A DNA stretch of 64,000 bases, taken from Blastocystis hominis (Eukaryota > Sar > Bigyra > Opalinata > Blastocystidae). The stretch is taken from contig NW_013171838.1 of the NCBI RefSeq assembly GCF_000151665.1, positions 509,001-573,000 on the forward strand, read 5' to 3'. Shown piece by piece: positions 37,939 to 48,400 of this stretch. Below the pieces are notes generated by a model. It was not told the origin of the DNA, searched no databases, and saw only the letters and a program-made list of their open reading frames with translations. Made by a program: the position numbers and the translations under genes. Numbering within the stretch: the first letter of the stretch is position 1; each line of letters starts with the position of its first letter.

Positions 37939-39554
37939 ATGATACGAAGGATGTTTTCCACACTAGCACCCGTGAAAGGCATGAAAGACCTTCTTGGGAA
38001 CGATGCCTGGCGTTTTGCTCGTGTTTTCCTTGTTCGTGGTTGATTTTATATGTAGGTCATCGATATTATGAAGGAACAATGTGAATTGTATGGTTTGCAG
38101 TACGTTCGAACATATCTTTCGATTCAGTTGGATCTTTTGTTTTTTTAACTGTGACGCCGATTGTAGAAAGAGAGGAATTATTTTCTCGCGGTGTTGGAGA
38201 AGATAGCGATATTGTGTCAAAGGTACATCCGTTATTCCGCTTTTATGTAGGAAATGTATACATTCTTGGACAAATCGGGACGAAAACTCTGTCTCCGCCC
38301 TGAGTTCACATCAAGCGTTGTGAGAGCCGTTCTGAATAATCGTGCTTTAGATTCTGCGAATAGAGTTTACTATGTATATTTCTTACTTTCTTTTTCACTA
38401 GTATGGAAGCGCCTATCGATATGAGAACCCTCAGCACGGAAGATATCGAGAATTCCATCAATTCGGAGGCGAGATTATTCGGTGCAATCCGGATAGCGAC
38501 GACACGGAGATCATCTCTCTCTGCCACTCCATTCTGCGCCATCTGGATCTCCTCCCTCAAAGCGAACTTTTACTCAATTCGTTAGGAAACGAAGCCGAAA
38601 TGAAAGACTACCGCAAAGCCTTGCTCGTACCCTTCCCTCTCCATCCTCACTCACAAACAGTCGTACTTCTCCAAATACTATGATTCGCTGTCGAACGAAA
38701 GCCAGGCTCGATTTGATCGCGGCAGTGTGCTTCGAATCTTAGATAGCAAACAACCAAACGACCAAACCATCATCGCAACCTCGCCTCCAATCACTTCGTT
38801 CTTATCCTCTACTTCCCTTCGCGTTCTTTTTCTTTTCTTTGTTTTTTAACCAATAGCGATTTGAGAGACTTCAGAGCGATCTTTCCGATCTTTCCATTCC
38901 TTTTCGAATCGATCCTCGGCTTGTTCGAGGCCTCGACTATTACGACCACACGGTTTTTGAGTTTGCCACCAAAGCAGGAGCTGTCATCGTACTTCGCTCT
39001 TTTGAGAAGAAGGTTATTGTTTTAGGGAGGAGGATGCTATGAATCGCTTTCTGAGAAAATTGGAGGGAAACAGCACGTTCCTTGTGTTGGCTTTTCTGCG
39101 GGCATTGAGCGCTGTTTGATGTTGTCTAGCATTGAAAAACCGAACGAAGCGTCGGGTGTTGGCGTTGGTTTTGGCTAGTTGGGTTGATTGCAGATTGTGC
39201 AAATTGGAGATGAGGAATGTCGCGAAACGCGTTCAGCTGCTTTGAAAATCGAGAATGTGGCGATTTTTGAAATTGTCTGAGGAATAGAAGCTGAGGCAAC
39301 ATCACATTGCCACCATGCTTTGTGGGGGAAATGGATCGCTGAAGAAGGGGATCAAGGAAGCGTCTGCGAGCAATTTGCGATTCGTTGTATTGCTTGGAGA
39401 GAGTGAGATGGAACTCTTCAAGCAGTCTAGAATCGTGGTGAAGGATCTAACGACTCGAGAACAGAAGGATTATAGTCTTGACGACTTTATTCATTTAGTT
39501 TCTTGGGATGTTTGTGAGAAACACGAATCTGAAGTAATTTTGGAAATCCAATAG
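37939..39554 (+). CDS. Histidyl-tRNA synthetase
   Basis: 438-residue class II synthetase. Visible landmarks: [26 protein letters not shown], motif 2 [18 protein letters not shown], the HisA motif [15 protein letters not shown], motif 3 VGFSAGIER, and a C-terminal anticodon-binding domain ending [18 protein letters not shown]. The N-terminus [14 protein letters not shown] looks like a short organellar presequence, so dual targeting is possible. Nine introns: 38023-38055, 38112-38155 (AT-AC type), 38223-38250, 38374-38401, 38627-38660, 38823-38856, 38990-39026, 39164-39193 and 39257-39287. The exon sum is exactly 439 codons with TAG. Enzyme call is firm; localisation is inference. No TGTTTGTT is seen after this gene, unlike its neighbours. 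Confidence 0.92.
38112..38155 (+). other. U12-like AT-AC intron (44 bp) in the HisRS gene
   Basis: Begins ATATCTTTC, ends TTTTTAACTGTGAC. Its removal joins YGLQYVRT to PIVEREELF, matching the conserved YGF-x-x-I-R-T-P-x-x-E region of HisRS. A GT-AG alternative (38093-38127, 35 bp) keeps the frame open but replaces the conserved residues with VGSFVFLTV. Confidence 0.72.
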
Positions 39555-39585
39555 TTTGGGTAAATTTCTGCTTTTCCAATAATCT

Positions 39586-40294
39586 ATGTCCTCGACTGTC
39601 ACACCCATCATAGGATACCAAGAAGTCTCGGGAAAGTGTACGCTGCCCGAAAAGCTTGTATCAAAGAAGGAGAACGAGATTTGGTTGATTCATGCTCCCG
39701 TCGATGTAGGAATGCGAATTCTGAATGAGCCTTATAGTTTCCTGATACGGAAGTAGAAAAAATAAAGATGGATTTGAAGGACGATAAAGGTATTGCAATT
39801 CGTGTTTTTACGACTTTGTAGCTGTTTCTGAAATTAAAATTGGAGATAGGACGTTCGTGGTGACGCAGGGAGATAATGAGGCTCTTTGTCAAGTCTTCTT
39901 TTGCTACAAGGATGCTAAGAAGGGAGTGATTCCAGGTTGTCATCCAAATCAGCCATAATTTGTAGGTCGACCCTTTACTCGCGAGATCATTATCACAGAG
40001 AAGTTCAGCAACGAGGTGACCCATGCCACATTTGATGGAGAGGGCCATGATATCAAGAAGGTGGAGCAGCTCACTGGACTGAAGGTCCGTTACTTGCCTC
40101 CTGGAGCTGTGGTAGTGGAAGACAAAAAGCCTGCAGAACGTGCAAAGCCTGCAAAGCCTGCAAAGGCTGAAAAGGCTGAAAAGGCTGAAAAGGCTGAAAA
40201 GTCCGCCAAGCCTGCAGAGCCTGCAAAGCCTGCAAAGGCAGAAAAGAAGAAAGAGAAGAAAGAGAAGAAAGAGAAGAAGAAGGCAGCGAAATAA
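39586..40294 (+). CDS. RNA polymerase I subunit RPA34/PAF49-like protein (tentative)
   Basis: 204 residues. EIWLIHAPVDFPDTEVEKI near residue 30 resembles the LWLIxxPxD core of the A34.5/PAF49 family, and the protein ends in a long basic tail (AKPAKPAKAEK repeats, then KKEKKEKK), as those subunits do. Introns 39706-39737, 39790-39821 and 39936-39965 give an exact multiple of three. Expected role: Pol I initiation/elongation in the nucleolus, which would fit the adjacent RPF1. The resemblance is short, so another Lys-tailed nuclear protein is possible. Confidence 0.55.
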
Positions 40295-40318
40295 GCAGTT
40301 TGATTACATTTAGAAGAT

Positions 40319-40326
40319 TGTTTGTT
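40319..40326 (+). terminator. TGTTTGTT 3'-end motif of the RPA34-like gene
   Basis: Exact motif 24 nt after the TAA stop and 38 bp before the next start codon. Confidence 0.75.
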
Positions 40327-40364
40327 GGAGAGTTTGATTGTCATTGTTTTTCTTGTTCCGACCA

Positions 40365-41360
40365 ATGGATAAGGATAAGGATAAGAAGAAGTCTACCGTA
40401 GTTATCAATACCATTAAGAACAGGCAGGCTAGAGAACGTCTTTGGCAACAAATCAAGCACAAGAAGAAGTTGGAGAAAAAGAAGCGTAAAGTTGAAAAGG
40501 AGAAGATGAGGAAGGAGTTAGGAGAAGAAGCAGTGCCGAAGGAAGTAAGTCCTGCATTTTTGTGAGTAAACCGTTGTAGGTTCCCAAAACTCAAGAGGAT
40601 CGACGTGAATTTGATGATACACTTGTTACGCAAAACGATGACGAAGTTCATTGCGATGAAGCTGATGATGAGTTTGAACCCTATTTTTCTCACAAGCTAA
40701 CTCCTAAAATTATGATAACGACGCACCGCAAACCATCCAAGAATGCCTATTTATTTATTAGCGAAGTGATGGCTCTGTTCCCTAATTGCCACTTGTTTGA
40801 ACGAGGTTGGCTTCCTTTTTCGCACTTTCTCATCGCTAGAAGACCACTCCCTCGTCGAAATGTGCCGTCGAGCGGGCGAGGAAGGCTTCACCCACCTAAT
40901 CGTGATCGGCGAGAACCAGCGCCAAGTCAACAGCATGGTGATATCGCACCTCCCCACCGGCCCCACCGCGATGTTCAAGGTAACGTCGTTCATTCCACAC
41001 GAGGACATCTCGGGCTGCGGCGCGGTCACCGATCACAACCCCGAGCTCATTCTCAACAATTTCAACACGCGACTCGGCCGCCGCTTCGGCCGGTTCTTGG
41101 GCTCCATGTTCCCTGCAGCGCCCGAGTTCGATGGGCGGCGCGTGGTAACGTTTCATAATCAGCGAGATTACATCTTCGTGCGACAGCATCGGTATGTGTT
41201 CGAGAGCGAGAAGAAAGCGAAGCTGCAGGAACTGGGGCCTCGATTCACGCTGAAGCCGAGGTATCTCCAGGTGGGAACATTTAACACGCTGAATGCGGAA
41301 TATGAGTGGAAGTTCAATCACAAGCAGATTGAGACGGGAAGAAGAAAGTGGTTCCTTTAG
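40365..41360 (+). CDS. RPF1: Ribosome production factor 1 (Brix-domain, 60S biogenesis)
   Basis: 308 residues: a basic N-terminal region (KKKLEKKKRKVEKEKMRKEL) and a Brix domain from MITTHRKPSK to the C-terminus. Family signatures are evident: ISHLPTGPTAMFKVTS, NPELILNNFNTRLGRRFG, VVTFHNQRDYIFVRQHRYVF, LQELGPRFTLKPRYLQ. It acts in 27S pre-rRNA processing in the nucleolus. Introns 40545-40579 and 40806-40839 give an exact multiple of three. Confidence 0.95.
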
Positions 41361-41370
41361 TTTGAAGCGG

Positions 41371-41378
41371 TGTTTGTT
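41371..41378 (+). terminator. TGTTTGTT 3'-end motif of RPF1
   Basis: Exact motif 10 nt after the TAG stop. Confidence 0.75.
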
Positions 41379-41445
41379 AAAGTAAACAGTGGGAAAAAGG
41401 TTGGCGATAACCGCGGTAATTGTACTTCTCGTGTATGGCAGTTTA

Positions 41446-42974
41446 ATGCAACAAGACAATCCACCGAGTGAGGAAGAATACAGAAAGCATGTGAGGTCAC
41501 CTTCTGAGCTTGGTAGGGTTTTGTGCCCGATGTTTTACTGTAGAGGCACTGGAGTGTCTCAGCGACTCTGATACTGTAGTACAGAAGACCGTGATTGTAA
41601 TGATAGGATTACCCGTATTTTCGAAGTCGTTTACTAATTATTTAGGCAACTGGAAAGAGTTATATTTCGAAAATGCTTCACCGCTACTTGAACTGGAAGG
41701 GAATGAAGACAAAAGTGTTCAATGCAGGTGACTACCGCCGAATTGTCAATATTTTTTGCTATTCTAATTGGCAGAGTGGACACACCGGAGAATCGTCGTC
41801 ATTTTTCGATCCACGCAACAAAGAGGCAATGGAGCTGCGAGCCTACTACGCCTCTCTCGCCCTGGAAGGTTTGCTTCTTTTTCTCTCTCTAACGCATAAC
41901 AGAACTCATAAGCTTTTTGTTGGAAGGAGGGGACGTCGCTCTCCTCGATGCTACCAACTCCAACGTGGATCGTCGTAACTACATCGCCTCGCGTTGCTCC
42001 AGCCTCGGATTTCACGTTCTCTACCTCGAAAGCATCTGCGACGACCCAGAACTGATCCATAAGAACTGTCTCTCCAAACTCCAAAATCCCGATTACAAAG
42101 ATCGTTCTCCCGACGAGGCGTTAGCCGATTTCTACCAACGTCTCGAGAACTACAAGCTGAATTACGAGCCTCTCGACAAAGAGCGCGATCGCGAGTCATC
42201 ATACATCCGTCTGTTCAACGTGGGCGAATACATCGTCGCCAACCACTGCAACGGCGTCCTGGAGAGCGACGTCGTGTCGTACCTCCTCAACACGCACCTG
42301 GTTCCGCGCAAAATCTGGCTCTGCATCCACGGGGAAACCGACTTCACGCGCCGCGGAATCCTCGGCGGCGACCCGCCGCTCAACCAGAACGGCGCGGAGT
42401 TCGCGCGGAAACTGCACGATTTCATCCGGAGTCGCGGCGTAGCGACGCAGAAAAGGGGCTGAGGAGTAGAAAGACAACGTCACGATTCTCTGCGATCGGT
42501 CGCTGCGCGTCGCGCAGACGGTGCGGCCGCTCGCGGGCGATTACAACGTAGCGGTGAGCGGAGCGTGGCATGTAGATCGAGCGGTGCACGCTGCTGCGCG
42601 AGCTGAACGGGGGCGATTACGCGCGGATGACGTACCAGGAGATCAAGGAGCGCTATCCGGAGGAATACATGAAGCGGAAGCGGAATAAGCTGGAGTACAG
42701 ATACCCCGACGGAGAGTCGTATTTGGACGTGAAGGACCGGCTGAGCCCCGTTATCATGAAAATCGTGAGCTGCAGGGACAATGTGCTGATCGTCGGACAT
42801 GTGGTAGGGGAAGGGAGCGGTGGATGAGATGTGCAGGCGGTCATTCGCATATTGCTCGCGTATTTTATGGATAAGCCCATCGCGTCCATTCCGGACATGG
42901 AGGTGAAGATGCATACGGTGTACGAGCTGGATCCGACGGCGTATTGCCATGAAGCTGTCCCTTATGAACTGTAA
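41446..42974 (+). CDS. 6-phosphofructo-2-kinase/fructose-2,6-bisphosphatase-like protein with degenerate phosphatase half
   Basis: 436 residues. Kinase half: Walker A GLPATGKS (split by an intron), FNAGDYRR, VALLDATNSN. Phosphatase half is recognisable by MTYQEIKERYPEEYMKRK, EYRYPDGESYLDV and the second His (VGHVAV). The first catalytic triad RHG is IHG (WLCIHGETD) and the usual catalytic Glu of CEELTYEEI is replaced (YARMTYQEI). It probably makes fructose-2,6-bisphosphate in the cytosol with little hydrolase activity (inference). Introns: 41513-41543, 41615-41645, 41745-41774, 41869-41902, 42439-42469, 42548-42575 and 42804-42836; the sum is exact. Start chosen at 41446 because the upstream ATG (41435) stops at once. 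Confidence 0.9.
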
Positions 42975-42991
42975 TAGTTGATCTTGTGGAA

Positions 42992-42999
42992 TGTTTGTT
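42992..42999 (+). terminator. TGTTTGTT 3'-end motif of the PFKFB-like gene
   Basis: Exact motif 17 nt after the TAA stop. Confidence 0.75.
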
Positions 43000-43459
43000 C
43001 CTATAAACTCTCTTTGGTTGGGTGGGGTGCTCCCCGGGGTTCTTCAAAATATGACAAATTGAGAGAAATGATTCGTTTGAGGAAATGCGTCAGCTTTAAG
43101 TTTAAAATTGAATTCAAAGCCATGATTGATTGGGTCGAAGATGAATTTATGGTCGGTAATAACCATAAAGTTATAGAGATAATTGGTACCCAATTAAATA
43201 TTATCCCCATATTGTTTCCCTTTCTATTTCAATAAGGTTTTTTGGAGTAGGTATTCATCGTACTTTTTCCATATCCGCGTTAAACGAGACGATCTACGTC
43301 AGGTCTGTGATAAGAATCTGTGCTTCTCTTCGTGATCTCGTTTCTTCGTCTAACATCTCTGTATTTCAGAGTTTGATCTGTCTCATATTTACAGATATCT
43401 GCAAGCAAGCTGTTTTTTACTATTTATCCTTTTGGCCTTGTTTAGTTGTTTTGGTCTGA
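43000..43459. other. Intergenic stretch without a confident gene
   Basis: Open stretches exist on + (to 43235, containing MIDWVEDEFM) but none matches a known family, none has a start/stop plus 3' motif, and no short-intron model gives a convincing protein. Could hold 5' exons of the next gene. Confidence 0.4.
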
Positions 43460-44067
43460 ATGTCATTGCAAAATGCTAAGGCTACCATAAAACAGCACTC
43501 AAGAAAGAGATCAGCAAACTTCGATCTCGCAGTAGATTTTGAAAACAAGAAATCGGAAGACTGTACAGTGGGTCTGCAACTCGGATCCACGGATGGTAGA
43601 GATTCCAATCCGAAAGCACGAGCTGTTTTACAAACGAATCATCTTGTTTGACAAGTCTTCTTGGCCTCATTTCCTAGAGAACTTTCCTATTCGCGCTTCC
43701 AGAACGAGCAGCGAAGCAGATTTTCCTTTTTCTTGGAATCTCGTACTTGCTCCCTTCATGCGTTACCAGCAGATCCCTCGACAGTACAAATCTCTGCTTA
43801 GTTGAACCCCGCCTCGCTGATTATCGCTCGAATGCACTTAGTGACTATTACGCTACCATGGTTGATCAATACACGTAGTCGACTCTTTTCGCTGTGAATC
43901 GCAGAGATAACCGATCTGCAGGTTTTCTCTCGCCAGATCACTGCAGAACACCGATGTTGGTCAAAAAGGAGGATTCTCTGTATGCAAATATCGAAGTATT
44001 TCTTTGCGGATGGTTTCATGGTTTTTAGCTACTCAGAAGCCATCGCCGTTTAAGTTTCTGTGATTAA
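43460..44067 (+). CDS. Uncharacterised 155-residue protein
   Basis: Not recognised. Model: ATG 43460, introns 43532-43568 (37 bp), 43762-43801 (40), 43875-43904 (30) and 43996-44028 (33), stop TAA 44065-44067; exon sum exact. The translation contains DPRMVEIPIRKHELFYKR and ADYRSNALSDYYATMVDQYT and ends in a basic stretch RSHRRLSFCD. An exact TGTTTGTT follows at 44142. The second intron is long for this genome, so that junction and the first exon are the weak points. Confidence 0.45.
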
Positions 44068-44141
44068 TTGAGTGGGTGATTCGATTCTTTCTCAAAATCT
44101 ATTGTAATTTATCTTTTGTGTGAATTTTTTGAGTCGCTCCT

Positions 44142-44149
44142 TGTTTGTT
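44142..44149 (+). terminator. TGTTTGTT 3'-end motif of the 155-residue gene
   Basis: Exact motif 74 nt after the proposed stop and 113 bp before the next start. Confidence 0.65.
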
Positions 44150-44262
44150 TCGATACACGTACAGTCGAAGGGGATGGCAGCGGAACAAAATTAAAGTGGA
44201 AATAACCGCGGTTGTAAATCGCAATTGTTTTGTTCAAGTCATTCTTACCTGAGTAATAACAA

Positions 44263-45409
44263 ATGAAAACCGAGTTCTCGAACGCAAGAAGAGTTTGGAA
44301 AATGGAGATTTTTGTTACTCGTAGTTCTACTACAAAGATCCCGCTGACCCCAGTTCCTTCGTGTTTGAAGGTCTGTGTTGTGCCGTGCACTCGCCTATGA
44401 ACGAGGATCTGTCTCTGAATTTGGATGCCGTCGAGCCCATGGCAAAACATTTGGTTGATAGCCATGTTACGGGAGCCTTTGTGTGCGGAACTACCGGAGA
44501 GTCGATTCTTCTGTCTGTGGAGGAGAGAGAAGCTGTAGTTGCCGTGTCTGCCCCTCTAAGCTTGTAGCTGGCCGAGAAATGGATTGAAGTCGGTCACAAG
44601 TACGGACTGTGCGTCATTATTCAGATTGGTCACGAGACTCTCTCTGTAGCGCAACAGCTCGGTCGTCATGCCGCTGTTTGTGTTTGCTCGTCGACGTCAC
44701 TGTCTAGGAGCACGGAGCCGACGCAGTCGCTCTGGTTCCTCCGCGTTTCTTCGCTCCCCGCTCGCTCGGCCACTTGGTCCAGTGGATCGAGGATGTGGCG
44801 AAAGTGATTCCCAAGCTTCCGGTCTTCTACTATCATCTGGATATTGTGAACTACACGCCGTACCCGATCCACAACTTTTTGGAGCTGGCCGCTCCGCGCA
44901 TTCCCAATCTGTGCGGCATGAAGTTCACGGATTACAACTCCTTCGAGATGGGACTCTGCTTAGACGCCAGCAACGGTCGCTACACCGTCATGATGGGTCG
45001 TGAGGAGGTAGACGCGCTCATGCGATGGCATGTAGGCGATGCTGGCTGCGCTGGCGACAGGCTGCTCGGGCTTCGTGGGCTCGACGTTCTCCGTGGCGGG
45101 AAAGCTCTTCGACCGGATTCTGAACGCGTTTGCGAAGGGCGATTGGGCGGAAGCGCGGAAGGACATGTCGCGAGCCCGCCAATTTATCTCGCTGGTGAAC
45201 TACGCAGGGAACAAATACGGCGAAGGCGTGGACTCGATCACGCTGTTTAAGGCGATCTGGGGCTTCCAGGGCGTGGAGGCGGGTCCGAGCCGGACGTTCG
45301 GGTGAGGGAGAGAGAGCGTGCTGAGCGGTAGACGATGCATGGACGCGGAGAAGCTGGCGCAGTTCAAGGAAGATTTGACGAAGATGGGGTTCTTTGAGTG
45401 GACGGCGTG
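44263..45409 (+). CDS. N-acetylneuraminate lyase (sialic acid aldolase), stop completed by polyadenylation
   Basis: 330-residue class I aldolase of the DapA/NanA family. Seen: GTTGES motif, FYYHLD (catalytic Tyr region), GMKFTDYN (Schiff-base Lys). The sequence around these, for example PNLCGMKFTDYNSFEMGL, fits NAL rather than dihydrodipicolinate synthase. Cleaves sialic acid to N-acetylmannosamine plus pyruvate in the cytosol; use of host mucin sialic acid is an inference. Introns: 44293-44324, 44536-44568, 44676-44707, 45008-45035 and 45302-45331. No genomic stop occurs before the 3' motif: the exons sum to 3n+2, ending ...ACG GCG TG, then GGT, then TGTTTGTT (45413). Poly(A) addition after TG gives TGA. 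It lies tail to tail with DDB1, coding ends 25 bp apart. Confidence 0.92.
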
Positions 45410-45412
45410 GGT

Positions 45413-45430
45413 TGTTTGTTGGAACAAAGA
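45413..45430. terminator. Bidirectional 3'-end palindrome between NAL and DDB1
   Basis: TGTTTGTT (+, 45413-45420), GG, AACAAAGA (TCTTTGTT on -, 45423-45430). Both flanking genes end in TG exactly three bases outside their half of the element. Confidence 0.75.
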
Positions 45431-45433
45431 GGG

Positions 45434-48400
45434 CAATGCTTCGAACGAACGTCTTGCAGGTAGTCGATGAGGAACTGCGGAGAGAGCGCGGAGCGCAGCT
45501 CGGTGGAGACGGAGTCGGCGATCTTGGCCTGGCTCTCGTCGTCCAATTCGAGGAACATTTCCACCAGATCGCCGTCGATGCAATAGGCGAGGTTCTTTAT
45601 GCCGAACGGCGTGTTCGAGCAGCGCCATTGTTTGTGATCCAGGCCTCCCACGGGCGTGATAACCTACTCGTCATCGCTCGCACGCACCGCAACGTTCTCC
45701 ATCGCCGTCTCGATCGCGCGCAGCATGCGGAACTCGCGGTCGTTCAGCGCGCCGATCATTCCGATCCGGCCGCTCACCGTGGCGAACGCCAGGTTGAACG
45801 CAATCTCCGACTCCTCCGCCCGCTTCTCTTTCTTTTTGTCTTCTGCGCCGCTCCGGAAGAGCTGCACCGGCACAAAGCGATTGATTTGATCGTCTAAGTG
45901 GAACGACTCTTTGGTCACCACGATTTTCTGCGGGTTGGATCGGTCCAAGTCGGCTTCCTCCACGACTTGCATCACCATCAAGTTCCCATATGCGTCGCCC
46001 ACCACCATTTCGCTTTGGGCCTCAGGAAGTCGCTCCAACGCCGTGACATCGCGTCGTCTTCTTTCCGAGGCGATGCACTCCAGCTGCGCGAGCTGTCGAC
46101 CTCGCACCACCTCCAAAACGAGTTTATACACGACCACGGAGTACAAAATATCGCCCAGCGCGATCGTCTCGTCCGCTTCGTTCGGACTGAGGCTCGTTAC
46201 GGAAATGCACGCCACCTCGCTCGCGAGTTTGCTGATCGTGGAAGTCTTCTCGTCCACGTCAAAGACCTGCAGCTCGCTATTCACGCCGCAAACAACCTTT
46301 CCTTTAAACAAACAGATCGACAAGCAACCGCCGGAGAGCATCGTCTCGGCCACCAGCTCCAGCCGATGCTCCACCGCGCGCAGCACCAGCAGCCGCCCCT
46401 GCGACGGCTCGTTCTCCTCGGGCAGCACGAACGCCGTGCCCACCACGAACACTTCATTGCGCTCCGGCGCGTTCGAGAGCGGGAAGATCGATCCGGACGC
46501 CACGCACAGCGCGATTTCGGACGGTTTGAGCGGCAGCTCGTCGCGGATCGCGTAGGTCTTGGGGTCGCGCAGCTGCAGCAGAGCGGCGTTCTGCGAGGCC
46601 GCGGCGCGAGAGAGCAGCAGGAGCAGCGACTGCGTGGCTGGCTGGACGGAGAGCGCGAGGAGATTGTGCTGGAGCGGGATGCGCGCCGCGTGGACGCTGC
46701 GGACGTCGTCGATTTCGCCGAGAGACAGCGCGGAGGAGCGTGCGGAGACGAAGAAGAAGCGGTGCTCGTGCTCGTCGGGGAGCGAGGCGCAGCTGCAGAG
46801 CGGCGGAGAGTCGAGAGGAGCCATACTAGAGGAAACGGAGAAACGGAGAAGGTACAACCAACTGGTGTTTCGGTGGTAGAGGAAGCAGGACTCGGGACCG
46901 ACCAATAGAAAAGAGTCGGGGTCATTGGATCGAACCCAGGTGCCAGGGAGGGAGGAAACGTGGAACTAGCGGTGAGAGGGCGGTCGAAAAAGGGAACCTG
47001 CTTGACGATCGACCAGGCGTCGTCGCGAATCTGCAGAATGGCGACTTCGCCGGTGACGAGAGAGGTGAGGAGTAAAAGCTCGCCGTTCTGCTCGACGAAC
47101 ATCATCGACTTCACCGTGCTGGCCAGCGCGCCTTCCACTCTCTCGCCCCGCTCGCCTCCCTCCTTCCCGAACCGCAGAATCCGCACCGATCCCGAGATCC
47201 ACTCCCCCACGCCCACCACCACGTCCTCTTCGCGCTCCCACACCGCCAGCGCGCTGATCTCCTCCGCGAAGCTCACCGAGCCCAGCGCGCTCGCCTCGCC
47301 CGCCGCGCCGAGCCGCAGCACGTCCAGCCGCGCGAAGCTCCCTACCGCGAGGAAGCGGCCGGCGGAGGCCGCCAGCTGCACGGCCGCGGGGAACGCCACG
47401 AAGCCCGGCCGCGCGCCCTCCACCTGCAGCCCGGAGGGCGTCACGAACCCCACGCTGTCGCCCCACTGCGCCACGTGCAGCGTCCGGAACGGAAGAAGCT
47501 CCCCCTCCGGACGCAACGCGCGGTCCCGCAGAACGAATCGCTGCGTGCTCGAACCGTATCCCATCGCCAAATGAAACGCTCGCGACCGCTCGTAGCCTTC
47601 CAGCAGCAACGGCAGTTCCCGGCCTCCTTCCATCTCCGTTTCCACGGTTTCTCCAGTTTCCACGGTTTCTCCAATTTGATTCATGCCGTTCTCCTTCCGA
47701 TCGGTTTCCCCAGTTTCCCCAGTTTCAATAGCGATCTGCTTGCACTCGACGCCACTGCGCACTTCGACCAGCGCGGCGGTCTACAATGAACCCGCTTCCC
47801 CGCGATTACCGCATCGAGTCCGCCCGCGGCGAGCAAGTGCGTCTCCCCGGGGACGGAGCCCTGCACGGCGGCCATGTCGAGAAGCGGCCCGGGGTTGGGG
47901 AAGCTGGCGATGGGCTCCAGCGCGTTCTGCGTGATGCGGAGCAGCGCGGAGGGACCTGCGTAGACCCCTGCGTAGACCACGCGGTTGTCGATGTAGCGGA
48001 CCTGGGCGCCGGGACTCACGCGGCCCAGCTCGGAGTGGCGGATTTGATGATCGGGGAGGAGGAGGAAGAGGTGCAGAAAACCCTCCTTATCCGCGAGGAG
48101 GTACTTGTTCGGCTCGATTTCGTCCCACGTGACCGGACCCTCCATCGACACGGACAGTTTCGAGATGATGGTGCCGGAGAGACTAGGCGTGACCCGCGGG
48201 GATCGGAGGAAACTCGCAGAGCAGGATTTGGGAGTTCGAGCAGATCAGGAAGGAGCCGGAGTCCACGGGGATCAGCGCGTTCGACGTTTCGGGGATGGCG
48301 AGGTCCAAAAACCGCGGGGAAATGTCGATGACTTGGCGATTGGGGACATCGAGGGAGTAGACGCGGACTTGCCGACGACCTCGGAATTTGTAGAGAATGG

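Noticed and set aside
38093-38127. GT-AG alternative intron in HisRS
   Set aside because: Keeps the frame but destroys the conserved YG...VRTP motif; kept only as an alternative to the AT-AC intron.
45898-46908. 336-codon open frame on the + strand
   Set aside because: Antisense to DDB1 exons that align end to end with the family; its translation is His/Arg-rich shadow sequence.
46920-46950. tRNA T-arm-like string GGGTTCGATCC on the - strand
   Set aside because: No acceptor or anticodon stems can be drawn around it, and it lies in a well-aligned DDB1 exon (WVRSNDPDS).
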